This document shows, in pieces, positions 23,801 through 33,119 of a stretch of DNA of 64,000 bases (positions are counted from its first letter, which is position 1; each line of letters starts with the position of its first letter). The stretch covers positions 43,306,659 to 43,370,658 of the forward strand of contig CM049313.1 in assembly GCA_026874595.1 (NCBI GenBank), read 5' to 3'. Source of the stretch: Sipunculus nudus (taxonomy: Eukaryota; Annelida; Sipuncula; Golfingiida; Sipunculidae). A program made the position numbers and the translations under genes. Below the pieces are notes generated by a model. The model was not told the DNA's origin, searched no databases, and saw only the letters and a list, made by a program, of their open reading frames with translations.

Positions 23801-25724
23801 GTCACTGAAGAAACATGTAAGCCAGTGTCACAGCATAACTAAGCGGTTCTGTTGTCACACCTGTGGTTACCAGACCAGTGACACTGGCAGCTTTGTCAAG
23901 CACGAGAAGTACCACAACAACAATCGAGACTACAAATGTTCCATGTGTGACTACAGGTAATTTTATAGTAGTAGTTGTTGTAATAGTAGCAGTGGTAATG
24001 TTGTAGTAGTTTTAGTTGTAGTAGTACTAATAGTAACAGCAGAAGTAGTAATATCGGTAGTTTTAGTATTAGTAGTAGTAATAATAATAATAATAATATT
24101 GGTAGTAGTAGCAGTAGAAGTAGTAGTAGGAAAAGTTGCCTGGACGATGATTGGTAAAATGGTTGGCACTCTCCACTGGTGGCCCAGTGTGGCTATGAAA
24201 GTGTGCTGTGGTTACCTATCCAGAGTCAGTGGTTTTCTCTGGGTTCTCCAGTTTCCTCCACCCCTACAAACTATTGAAGGCCACCATCTGAGCAATGGAG
24301 AGTGCCTTTAATTAGTTATTAACTAGTTGTACAATCCATTTAAAATAAATAAAGTTTATATCAAGTCATCGTTCTGATTTGGGAGAGTATGGTAGCACCA
24401 TCCGCTTGTCAGTCAGTCTTTGAGCAGTGTCTTGAGTGACACTCTGGCATTACAGGTAATTTACTTTTAAGAAGACCTGATTGTGGCAGACTTTTGAAAA
24501 ACTCAAATTTGCTTCAAAAGTACAAGCAATAGGTCTTTGCAAAATTCAGTTAATTAGTAATTAATACCATTGTCATTTGTGTAAGTTTCTTTTCAAGGAT
24601 AAAGAAGAACTGCAAGATGTGTAATGCTGACCATATCCAATTTGTAACAACTGTGATGTTCTAGCTGTGTCTTTCATCTTGCTGTAAGCAGGTCTCCTGC
24701 TTAGTTATAAGAGAACTTATTTTATCCAGCCAGCTTTCCTCCATCTCAAGAATATTATTAAGATTGCACATGATGAGGTCCAAATCATAACACCAATCAA
24801 ATCCAATGTTACGAATTAGCAATACACAATCATCAAAACTGTTCACAGGCTGTTTGGACAAGAACACATTACAGCTTTCAACAAGAATGTTATTTTATTT
24901 ATATTACAGAGCTATCACCAAGAATGTTATTTTATTTTACTTATATTACAGAGCTTTCAACAAGAATGTTATTTTATTTATATTACAGAGCTATCACCAA
25001 GAATGTTATTTTATTTTACTTATATTACAGAGCTATCACCAAGAATGTTATTTTATTTTATTTATATTACAGAGCTATCACCAAGTATGTTATCGTGAGA
25101 CACATGAGAACACATACAAAAGAAAAGGCCTATGCTTGTGATGAATGCGACTACACCTCGGCCCAGTCGGACGTCATGCGCAAACATGTCATGCGTCATC
25201 GGGGGATCAAACCTTGGGGCTGTGGACAATGCGAATACCGAGCTTTGACACGTGAAAAAATCCGCATTCATCACAGAGTGAAACACACTGGCACACCAGT
25301 CCAACTGGTTGACTGTGGGGACAGACTAAATGTAAACATGAAAAATTTTAGAATTAAAAATGTGCAAAGTCCTTTTACCTATCAAGTGGAGAAGGTTCTT
25401 GCAGAAGACACTTCGGTAGAGTCAGAATCTCTGCATGAAAAACAGCCTCACATTGACAGTTCTGCTGAACATGGTGAAAATAGGTCAGAGGTCAAAGAGG
25501 TTCAGGTCATTCAACAAGTTCAGGTAGACAGTAACCTTGGAGTGACTCTGAGTATACCAGATTCGGGGACAGCAGAGCCCTTAGAAGCCTACATGTGCAC
25601 ACAGTGTGGTTTTACATCAGTGTCACTGACTGATATCCATATGCATGAATTGACTAATCATACAGGACTTGCTAAGCTTATTAACGCTGAAAACGTCACC
25701 ACTGTGATAACAGACCCTTCATAA
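16315..25724 (+). CDS. C2H2 zinc-finger protein gene, six coding exons, 969 aa
   Basis: Joining 16315-16402, 17952-19385, 21085-21525, 22490-22573, 23746-23956 and 25073-25724 gives 2910 nt, exactly 970 codons including TAA. All introns are GT..AG with matching phase (1,1,1,1,2). Order of domains: a C2HC finger (C8, C11, H24, C28); a long Ser/Thr/Lys-rich, probably disordered region (about 30-480) with basic clusters (RQRKKK) that could serve as nuclear signals; then C2H2 fingers: one at about 486-506, three in exon 3, one in exon 4, two plus half in exon 5, and three and a half in the last exon (11 in all). Linkers are not the TGEKP type, and the final finger is separated from the others by an acidic, Gln/Val-rich spacer. 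Expected role: nuclear sequence-specific DNA binding. The family resembles polydactyl regulators, but I cannot name an orthologue. The ATG was chosen because an in-frame TAG directly precedes it. Confidence 0.88.
16490..17120. repeat. Intron repeats: dispersed repeat and a 173-bp tandem duplication
   Basis: At about 16490-16640 lies 'agctcagctgactgaaagtcaactgagg', a copy of the dispersed family also seen near 14925 and 28860. From 16800 the block 'cagttcctgaaaactggtggtgccacctgt' plus following text recurs at 16973 with a period of about 173 bp. Each copy holds a T-rich tract and the phrase 'aactgtggttt(a/c)atc'. Non-coding. Confidence 0.65.
17590..17773. mobile_element. Short MITE with TA target duplication (Tc1/pogo-like)
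   Basis: Termini CAGTGAAACCTCGTTGTGTC and its complement GACACAACGAGGTTTCACTG enclose about 184 bp. TA stands directly outside both ends (17588-17589, 17774-17775). The CAGTGAAACCTCGTT-type terminus with TA duplication is characteristic of pogo/Tigger-related mariner elements. Internal sub-repeats (acttcgac, gttcgacac) add hairpin potential. It sits in the intron just before the large exon of the zinc-finger gene. Confidence 0.85.
17952..19385 (+). CDS. Zinc-finger gene, large exon (disordered region + first C2H2 finger)
   Basis: The acceptor 'tttctttgtttgaag' ends at 17951 and the donor GTACAG starts at 19386. The exon is phase 1 at both ends and supplies codons 30-508. Most of it is Ser/Thr/Ala/Lys-rich with no stop over 1.4 kb, the strongest coding signal in the window. 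Basic clusters (RQRKKKEHPD, RKVKRN) may be nuclear signals. At about codons 375-450 a degenerate Ala/Ser/Thr repeat (variants of EGLTSAS) appears, encoded by repeats of 'gagggactgaccagtgc'. The exon closes with a canonical finger, C-x2-C-x12-H-x3-H. Confidence 0.88.
19386..21084. other. Intron of the zinc-finger gene
   Basis: No coding sequence. It holds a C/A run at about 19491-19512 and a TA microsatellite at 20799-20855, and is otherwise AT-rich unique-looking sequence. Confidence 0.7.
21085..21525 (+). CDS. Zinc-finger gene exon with three C2H2 fingers
   Basis: The acceptor 'cctctaatgcag' ends at 21084 and the donor GTACGG starts at 21526, phase 1 at both ends. It encodes an acidic lead-in (DDDVTDSSDKTIDD) and three fingers in series, each C-x2-C-x12-H-x3-H. 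The first is basic and lacks the usual central aromatic/hydrophobic pattern (TKKTKHAGHFDR). The third begins FTCDLC. Linkers are short and not of TGEKP type. Confidence 0.87.
21590..22350. repeat. Dispersed repeat in intron ('gtgacctt...tcttcaaggtca')
   Basis: Successive phrases 'aaacaggtgacc', 'cttcaaggtcaaat(c/t)agcc' and 'acttttgaa(g/c)' recur four or five times within the intron and in the copies at 2815, 3600 and 28400. Tandem-like internal organisation with heavy divergence. Non-coding. Confidence 0.6.
22490..22573 (+). CDS. Zinc-finger gene, single-finger exon
   Basis: An 84-nt exon between 'cctgttttttttcag' and donor GTACGT, phase 1 at both ends. It encodes exactly one finger starting FPYQCMLC with C-x2-C-x12-H-x3-H. 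Because it is symmetric in phase, skipping it would remove one finger and keep the frame. Confidence 0.85.
22574..23745. other. Intron of the zinc-finger gene
   Basis: No coding sequence or recognisable repeat. It is AT-rich with a clear T-tract/acceptor region before 23746. Confidence 0.6.
23746..23956 (+). CDS. Zinc-finger gene exon with two and a half fingers
   Basis: The acceptor 'gttgactcattacag' ends at 23745 and the donor GTAATT starts at 23957, phase 1 in and phase 2 out. The first finger is C-x4-C-x12-H-x4-H, a wider spacing than its neighbours. The second is C-x2-C-x12-H-x3-H. The exon ends after the Cys pair of a third finger (YKCSMCDYR), whose His pair lies in the last exon. Confidence 0.86.
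23957..24131. repeat. Imperfect (TAG)n trinucleotide repeat at a 5' splice site
   Basis: About 170 bp dominated by TAG/GTA/TTG trinucleotides begins within a dozen bases of the donor at 23957. It is enriched in near-donor GTAGTA strings. Confidence 0.85.
24135..24362 (+). mobile_element. tRNA-derived SINE, family 2 (older copy)
   Basis: It matches 44228-44470 along its length: a head with a degenerate tRNA-like region, the central block 'ggttttctctgggttctccagtttcctccacc', then 'gcaatggagagtgcc', and a tail 'aactagttgtacaatccatttaaaataaataaag'. The central block resembles the conserved domain of the animal MetaSINE group as I remember it; that assignment is tentative. It lies in the last intron of the zinc-finger gene. 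Confidence 0.75.
24661..24867 (-). CDS. Possible open-frame relic in intron, minus strand
   Basis: A 68-codon frame on the complement has a balanced, helix-like composition (for example SFDDCVLLIRNIGFDWCYD and ILEMEESWLDKISSL). This is unusual for this AT-rich background. I recognise no family. It could be a relic of a transposon protein inserted in the intron, or chance. No start context, splice sites or neighbours support a real gene. Confidence 0.2.
   Translation of the reverse strand: MFLSKQPVNSFDDCVLLIRNIGFDWCYDLDLIMCNLNNILEMEESWLDKISSLITKQETCLQQDERHS
24873..25093 (+). repeat. Tandemly repeated 3' splice site plus exon start
   Basis: The unit 'ttatattacag|AGCTATCACCAAG.ATGTTAT' plus 'tttatttta' recurs. 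Potential acceptors end at 24874, 24909, 24951, 24988, 25030 and 25072, the last being the one that continues into the zinc-finger codons. Spacings are 35-37, 42, 37, 42 and 42 bp. Each copy therefore duplicates the end of the intron and about the first 20 bases of the last exon. Measured from the last acceptor, 25030, 24988 and 24874 add 42, 84 and 198 nt, in frame and without stops (repeat unit AITKNVILFYLYYR). 24951 and 24909 add 121 and 163 nt and shift the frame to a TGA at 25139-25141. Confidence 0.9.
25073..25724 (+). CDS. Zinc-finger gene, last coding exon
   Basis: It enters in phase 2 after 'tttatattacag' and ends TAA at 25722-25724. Joining to the previous exon completes a finger with exact C-x2-C-x12-H-x3-H spacing, which identifies 25072 as the acceptor that makes a normal finger. 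Two fingers follow at once (YACDEC.., WGCGQC..), then a spacer of roughly 90 residues rich in Glu, Gln and Val (EVQVIQQVQV), then a last finger (YMCTQC..) with H-x4-H and a short hydrophobic tail. The isolated C-terminal finger and acidic spacer are typical of a transcription regulator's activation or protein-contact part. That role is inferred. Confidence 0.87.
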
Positions 25725-25761
25725 CTGTTTCTGCAGTGATATCAAGTTTTTGTGATATTAT

Positions 25762-25767
25762 AATAAA
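25762..25767 (+). terminator. AATAAA poly(A) signal of the zinc-finger gene
   Basis: AATAAA stands 38 nt after the stop codon. A T-rich tract with further A runs follows within about 90 nt, so the 3'UTR would be short. Confidence 0.65.
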
Positions 25768-25913
25768 TATTTCATTTAACAGATTCTTCTGAAGTTGCAA
25801 CAGAGAAAAGTGCTTTCTTTTGTTCTTTTTTGAAAAAAAAAACTAACAGTTAATTTTCCAAGTTAAAAAAAAGTGTGTTTTAAAAATGACAAATTTTAGG
25901 AATTTTTAGTAAA

Positions 25914-26518
25914 TGTTAAAACTAGACACAGTATTAACTGACATAGGGAAATAATGTGAATACTAAACACAGTATTAATTTGCACAGAGGAATGATTTAA
26001 ATATAAGACACAGTATTAACTGGCACAGAGGAATAATGTAAGTACTAGACAGAATTAACTGGCACAGAAGGATAATGTAAATACTGGACACATTATTAAC
26101 TGGCACAGAGGGATAATTTAAAAACTAGACACAGTATTAACTGGCACAGTTGAATAATGTAAATACAAGACTCAGTATTAACTGGCACAGAGGGCTACTG
26201 TACATACTACACCCAGTATTAACTGGCACAGAGGAATATTGTAAATACAAGACACAGTATAAACTGGCACAGAGGAACATTGTAAATACAAGGCACAGTA
26301 TTAACTGGCACAGAATAATGTAAATATTAGACACTGTATTAAGTGGCACAGAGGGATAATGTAAATACTAGACAAAGTAATAACTGGCACAGAGGAATAT
26401 TGTTAATACTAGACACAATAATAACTGGCACAAAGGAATAATGTAAATACTAGACACAGTAATAACTGGCTCAGAAGAATAACGTAAATACTAGACACAG
26501 TGTAAACTGGCATTGAGG
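25914..26518. repeat. Minisatellite, ~40-bp unit, about 15 copies
   Basis: The unit is 'actagacacagtattaactggcacagaggaataatgtaaat' with many single-base changes (written here in parts: actagacacagtattaac, tggcacagaggaataatg, taaat). It begins about 190 bp after the zinc-finger stop codon, just downstream of its poly(A) signal. No continuous frame on the + strand. The minus-strand frame through it is an artefact of the repeat. Confidence 0.92.
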
Positions 26519-26519
26519 A

Positions 26520-28400
26520 AAGTTTATCTCTGACAAGGTAATACAATCCTGTTTGACCAACACTTTATCAAGATCTACACCAAAATTGAAAAAGGAAGAT
26601 AATCATTAGCAATAATAAGTGTATTTTCTCACATCATCGGTTAATTTTGGCTTAATACTTAAGTTTTCTTGCAAACAATCCCAGCACACAGACTTATTAT
26701 CTCAGATTCACCTCTGTTAAATGTCATCATTGTTCTGTGTGTGAGAAAACAGTCCAGGTGTGTCTGTTTACCATAACAAGACTGCATGACCAGAGGTTAG
26801 ATCTTGTGCATGCACAACATTTGTTAAACAAGGAGGATTAACATGAATGAACAAAGATGGGAAAAAACACAGGTTAGAATCTGATTTTTGAAGCAGTGCA
26901 ATATGACCACCAGGTGGCATGTGTGCTATGTTTACTTTTTTTTACCGCTGATTGTGCCCGTTGCAATCTTTTTTCCAGTTGTATACAGGGGTTCACTTAA
27001 GGGTTTTAGAACAAAACATTGGTCAAAACCATCATATTTCAAGGATAAAATATTTTGTTATTATTAAACATACCTGGTATGTGAATAGGTCCCTTTAATG
27101 GGTTCTTCTCTGGCCCATAATCTTTCCCCTCGCAAAACTTTTGTGGAAACTGTTTCACAGATATTTGCACTGTAGACATAAAACATAAAAAAAACATAAC
27201 CTACTTGGCAGAGGTAATTAAATGCATCTTTAAAGTACAGGGAAGTGACCAGTTATCTTACTTGAATCTGAGCAGGAGGCAGAACATGTAGATGATGTCA
27301 CAGAGGAAAATAAATATTGAATGTCAGTTCTGAATGGAATAATTTAAAATGTTTGATATTTTTTCATTCTTACCAGAAATGAGCATGGTACATGAGTAAG
27401 CAGAAAAAGTGTTGGGATGTTGTTATTATGTTAAACGTGAATCCATTTAAAAATTTGCCCCCCCCCCCCCCCCCCCCAAACCGATTTGATACGTAGAATA
27501 ACATTTTTTTTGTTTTAATTTATTTTTAACTATTCTTTTTAGCCGCGGCTACTTATCATGGTTTTAACATAATATTGTATCGATTTTTTCCTCAGAAATC
27601 GGTATAAATGTATTTCTCCGTATGCTCAGCTCTGATCTGCACGTTGTTTACTGAACCTGATAATCGATATCAAGAATTCTCCAGTTAACCAGCTCCCACA
27701 AGTGTCGTAAGTGTTTGGGGAAACATTTATGGCTGAGAGTTTTAATTCTGGCCAAGGACTGTTATCTAGCGACATCTAGTGAGATGACTATGCACCATTC
27801 TCCACCAAGCTCAAAGATCGGTTAAATTAACGGGATCGGTTAAATTAACGGGCCGGTCGGGATGCATTTTAATCAAGCCGAATTCGCCCAATTTCCCGTT
27901 GCTCTTTTTGCATGTCCATGCAACGAACATAGCCAGGCGTGCTTGTGGGGGAAAATTATGCAAAATTAATGATAAAATTTCTCCAATTTCAATCTGCTTG
28001 TAATTTAGTTACACTATTTCAAACATTTAAGAATTTGGCCCAGTATATATCAAGTTACTTGATTGTATTATTTCATTTACGACATGTATATTTATGCTGT
28101 GGTAACCGTTTCCCTGCAGTATTGAAGATCTAGAAGTGATTTCAGTCTCGACGGCCACAAACACATAAAAGTCTGTGTAAAATTTGATTTATGGTCCTAT
28201 ATTAAAAGTCTCTAAAAGTAGAATTGCTTTGTTTTGGCAATGGAAATATAGATATATGTCTCCCCCTATGGGCCATCCCAAAACATTAGGCGTGAAATAT
28301 GCACTATCTCAAAGCAATGATTCTAGATTTCAACAGATTTTACCTTCAAAGTCAAGGATACCACTTTTTGAACTCCAATGAGATTTTGGCAGAAAGAACT
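26520..28400. other. Non-coding stretch after the minisatellite
   Basis: No gene supportable. It includes a C18 tract near 27460-27477 and a small perfect duplication 'atcggttaaattaacggg' at about 27818-27852. The sequence around 27600-27930 is richer in CpG than its flanks. Confidence 0.5.
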
Positions 28401-29510
28401 GGTGTGTCAAATTTTAGGACAAAATGTTAAATACTTTAAAAAGTTACAGGTTTCACAAAATCTTACATTTCGGCAGATTGTACCTTGAAGATGAAGGTCA
28501 AGGTCTAACAGTTTCGAATTCCTCTTAGATTTTTGTTAGGAAGAATGAGTGTTTAAAATTTTGGAGGAAAATATGCAACCCTTCAAAAGTTATCACGTTC
28601 AAAAGACAATAACTATAATTTGGCCGATTTGACCTAGAAGATCCTGGTCAAGGTCAACGGGTTTCGACTCCTCCGAGAACTTGGTATTAACAATTGGTGT
28701 ACCAAATTTGAGAAATAATGATAAATACTTCAAAAGTTATGAGGTTCACAATCATATCATTTTTCGGCAGATTTGACCTTGATAATGAAGGTCAAGATCA
28801 CCGGGTTTAGAACTTCTCCGAAATTTTGGATGAACAATGAAAACTGAAAACAATAACTCATGCAGTTGACTTTCAGTCATGCTGAGCTATAGCATTGGGT
28901 CTTTGTCCGTGACCAATATTCTGTGAGCTTCACAGAAAAAAAAAACATGCTTTTTAGCAACATAATAGAAGTTCGACTCTTCTATAAGTGTTTAAAATGT
29001 TGCATATTTTCACCTCAAAATTGATACACAATTAATTGTTTCAAAATTACCATTAGTTCAGATGAGTTTGAAACCTTGACCTTGATCTTTTAGTTCAACT
29101 CTCAAAAAATGTATTTCCCTTCAGATTTAAATTATGGATTTGGGCCCACTGGTAGACATCTACATGTCCCCCCCCCCCCCCCCCCCCCAGAAAAACTGTT
29201 CTAGTTCACATATATCCCAGTCAGTATATGCAAAATTTGAACAAAACTAGTCAAACCAGTTCTTCAGAAATATTGTTCTTCGCTCGCATCACCTTTATTA
29301 GACATATAACGACAGCGTGGATTTAGTCTTCACATATGCATGTGTGAACCAATACTGAAGGAAAATCCTGTCGACTTTTTTGTCAGAAGCTCAAGATCAC
29401 ATCTGAAGTTAATCTCAATTTGGTTTTCAGATGATACAATACCTTTTAATATGGAATGTTAGGCTATAATATTATGCTAGTCAGCTTGACGTCATGACCC
29501 ACGGGTCACA
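28400..29510. repeat. Dispersed repeats ('ccttgaagatgaaggtca' family)
   Basis: Four or more internal reiterations of 'gcagattttaccttgaagatgaaggtca' style text at 28440-28830 are followed by a copy, from about 28856, that contains 'cagttgactttcagtcatgctgagctat' and ends with GTCATGACCCACGGGTCAC near 29490. The end matches the copy at 3600-4000. A C tract lies at about 29167-29188. Confidence 0.6.
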
Positions 29511-29673
29511 TGTTTAATGAAAGCAGTTGAAAATTTAGGACTCGAACATTCATTAGATATTAGCATAATCGTGACCTTGACGACACTGTAAGAGTGTATG
29601 GTACTTTTATACCAAATCCTAAAATGGCCATGCAAGACCTTATTTTATTAATATTTGTACAAGATGCAGATGT

Positions 29674-30044
29674 GGCTTCTGTGGATCAGGGGTCGAGCAC
29701 ACGACTCAAGGCCGGGAGATCGTGAAATCGATTCTCAGGCGGTGAGATTTTTCACGGTCGACCCCCTGCAGGCTTAATGGGAAGGCTATGCCCAACGGCC
29801 GTGTTTCACTCACAAACTGGTGCGCCTCGGCGGTGTGACCCAGCAATGGGGACGATTTCACGCCCAGGACCCGCAGGTGCAGTGGTGACCGGGCCTGGTT
29901 ATCACCAGGATATAAAAATGAGAGGAAGCGTGTGATACTGCCCTATCATGTAGTCCAAACCGGAATGGAAATCTACAAATGTACATATAACAAGTTAGGC
30001 CAGCATTAAATAATTGGAAGCGGTTACCTCCATCAAAGAAAAAA
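29674..30044 (+). mobile_element. tRNA-derived SINE, family 1, with 10-bp target duplication
   Basis: ATGCAGATGT stands directly before (29664-29673) and after (30045-30054) the element, a perfect 10-bp target duplication. The head 'ggcttctgtggatcaggggtcgagcac..gactcaaggccgggagatcgtgaaatcgattctc' follows a tRNA-like layout with B-box region near 29726-29737. A central body of about 250 bp follows, and the 3' end is 'gcggttacctccatcaaag' plus A-rich tail. It matches 45957-46382 end to end. Clean target duplication suggests fairly recent LINE-mediated insertion. Confidence 0.88.
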
Positions 30045-30054
30045 ATGCAGATGT

Positions 30055-32960
30055 AGATACATAATAAATTTATAAATAACTGTTTATTATAACAAATGCA
30101 TGTTTCAAAGTGCAGGTTTATGCAGTAGTTATAAAAATTATAGAGTTATAGAGTATACTTGAGTTGTCCTGCACTGCATGTTCGTCAGCATTCACTCTAT
30201 CCCTATATAAGTCGCCAACGTCCGAGACTCTGGATTCAATTCGGGCTTGAGACCGGATTTCACTTCTTCTCAGAAACTAAAAAACGAGACCTTAATACCA
30301 TACAGCAACATGTTGACAACTCAGAACTCTTTTAAATGTACCGAAAATTCACTTGGAAAAAATGGCCATATATATACCCATTCTCACGGACATATTGAAA
30401 GAATCAGTTCTATTGTCATGGGAGTCGAAAATTAAGTATGAAGTCAGAATTTTGTTTTCATTTTTTATCCTATACTGTTACTTCCATGCATATATGTATC
30501 TTATTGCAATTTCCTATGAAATATTAGCTCGGGAGGAAAATTATCGCAAAGCCTTTTCCTTTTCCTGGTTGGTGAACACAGTATTTATGGACAAATACGA
30601 TTTTTTTCTTGATATCTTGCTGTTAAATGTTTCATCTATATATGCCCTTGGTGCGTGACCCATTTGAAGAGCTGTTCTGACAGACGTGTTTTACATCGAG
30701 TGGTTAAGATTATGGAGCAAAAACCTAGCACCAATCCAAACCCAGCGTGACATTTGCTGCGTGGTCACACAACTCCCCTCAATTTGAGCAGACGACTTGA
30801 GGAGATCCCGCCAACCACCGCGTTCTTCTGTACCATAAATCTAGCCCGTCTGAGGTACACTAACCTCCGGCCAATCATAGATTGTTAATAACGGAGAACT
30901 CTCGTATTAATCACGCACGAGAACGATATGCAAATTGACTCAGCAATCTAATCCTCTCCATAAAAAGAACACGCTACAAACTCTCAGCCGAGCTTCAAAT
31001 GCGTCCCAAACGACCCCTCTCGAGGGAGACTATAAATTTGAACAGTTCCCCTAGTCGTCTGATCGGACTATCAGTATTATCCTAGATTCACGGCAAGCCC
31101 CATACGGTCTTGTTTGCTTAATCTCTTGTTTGGCGATCGCACAGTTGATTATTCGCCCACAAGACCATACGCGGGCCCTTGAGACATGAAAGATCTCGGC
31201 CATGAATCAGCTACATGATTGTTATTGCAAAACTCGTGTGGTGAGAGGACCACTTGTCTCACTGCAACCCCATATCAGCAAATAAACTGGGAGGTTAGAA
31301 AAATATACAAGCATTTGGCGGAAGAAATTATCTCTGATCCATTTGTATAACGACCGCTCTCAAAGTGAGGAGGCCAATGTCACGAACCATGCATGCATCT
31401 CTCTCTCTCTCTCCCTTTCTCTCTCGTTTCGACCAATGGATAAATGAAATACAAAGAGAGAGAGAGCAAGAAAGAGAGAGAGAGAGAAAGAAAGAGAGAG
31501 AGAGAGAGAGCTGTTAATGTTTGATCCATAATCCATTTATTCGAAGGAAAATATAGTTCCCACATTTCCCACCAGAGGACGTCTCATCAACGGTTTAACA
31601 GAGATAAATTGACACTTCGGGTTTAGTTTATCCATCGCATCGTTCAAGTTTCTGAGTCCTACAAGTTTCAAAGGTCACGTTTAGGAAATTTCCCTTTTTT
31701 TTAGTTTATGGACATGGCAAGTCATTAGGCCTACTAAGTATATTTTCTTTCATTGTAAACTCCCTGTGTGACACCCCTGTGTGATACGGATTATAGTTAT
31801 AAGTTTTTTTATTGATGGGACTTTCACTGCCTCCAAACCGGAGTACAAATTAACATGTTATTCCTGCTTTGTATGCATGAGACATGAAGCGGAAGAAAAC
31901 TCCCGTGAAGGAGAAGGCCTATGTCATCTACATGAATATTCCTTCTCAGGGACCTCTCCAACGCTACTTTAAAGAATTCATGACGCTCTGCTATACACAG
32001 GGGCAATTAAGTGGTTCATGTATAGTGAAAGCAAGATCTTGTGTACACAACAAAGTGTCATTCCATCTGACATGAGAGTTCTCAAAAGGTCGGGTCAAAG
32101 GTCAGTTGCTGATCAAATGAGGTCACATGCCAAGTCACGTGTCACGAAAAGGAAAAACATTGTTGGTTTCATGAAACTTAAATTTTAATGCTTATTTTAT
32201 ATATACGCTAAACTGCTATGTTGATGTAGTTAAATGCATGTTTTCTTAACTAGGATTATAGGAAATATAGTGGATCTGTTGCGATGAACAACGGCTAGAT
32301 TTTTATGAAAGGAAAACAGACTAATTCCATTTCCCATTATGCATGATATATAATACATGTAGGCTATATATAAAACATATACGACTAATATAGAAGTATA
32401 TCTGTATCTCAATAATTATAATCATGATTTTTATTGTATGCTGATTATTGCCAAATACAGTTTAAAGACGCACCAACCGAAACAAACGTTCCCTTTTTTT
32501 AATTTTATTCATAGCATGTTGACCCCTTTCGGAAGGTCTTGCTGACATGAATGTTTGACCCGAAAGTTAAGTACATGTATATCAAAGACCGCTCCCGCCA
32601 GAGGGCACCTGTCACGCTGCAGAGTGAGGTCGGTTTATCGTCCTCTTCTTGCACGGGATTCCTATCTTCGCTCCCATTCTATCTCTAACAGTATATTTTA
32701 AGTTTCTGTTCAACCCTCGCAGATGAGCAATCTGTAAAAAGCCTAGACCTTCTACAAATTCTATATTTATCTTTTGCAGAAAATTTAATGATTTTTTAAA
32801 GTTGCGCATGTATGTGAATATAGTATGGGGGATGCACAGTAAAGCGCCCCCCCCCCCCCCGACCTCTCTCTCTCACGCGTTAGACCTCGTCTTTAAACAG
32901 AAAACAATTTGAAAGCTACCGAGTATAGCAATTCTTGAAATAAAGTATGGGGTCATGTCA
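30055..32960. other. Intergenic stretch with a GC-richer block
   Basis: No gene supportable. About 30640-31380 is repeat-poor and close to 45-48% GC by eye, unlike its neighbours, and may be regulatory. At 31396-31515 a CT-rich tract faces a GA-rich tract. A short C run lies near 32847-32860. Confidence 0.45.
31396..31515. repeat. Facing (CT)n and (GA)n tracts
   Basis: Polypyrimidine CT repeats at about 31398-31427 and polypurine GA repeats at about 31454-31512 are separated by about 27 bp containing CCAAT. The two halves are complementary and could fold into a hairpin. Confidence 0.85.
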
Positions 32961-32967
32961 TTTGTTG

Positions 32968-32970
<3 letters not shown>

Positions 32971-33045
<75 letters not shown>

Positions 33046-33070
33046 TATATATCTACTTAATATATATATA

Positions 33071-33117
<47 letters not shown>
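32971..33117. repeat. Double (TA)n microsatellite
   Basis: Two long TA arrays (32971-33041 and about 33060-33117) are separated by 'aaatatatatatctactta'. Confidence 0.95.

Positions 33118-33119
<2 letters not shown>

Noticed and set aside
24806-25141. Plus-strand frame through the repeated acceptors as a separate gene
   Set aside because: It is the shifted frame of the tandem splice-site repeat and ends shortly after entering the last exon. It matters only as the outcome of using the 24909 or 24951 acceptors.
25914-26518. CRISPR-like array
   Set aside because: The whole unit is repeated and diverged, with no unique spacers, in an animal genome next to a spliced gene. It is a minisatellite.
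29674-29745. tRNA gene
   Set aside because: The head looks like a tRNA, but the sequence continues as a repeated 370-bp body with A-rich end and target duplication, so it is a SINE. The same holds at 44228 and 45957.
31884-32075. 63-codon Lys-rich plus-strand frame
   Set aside because: Plausible codons at the start, but no splice partners, homology or length to support it. It overlaps equally long frames in other phases.
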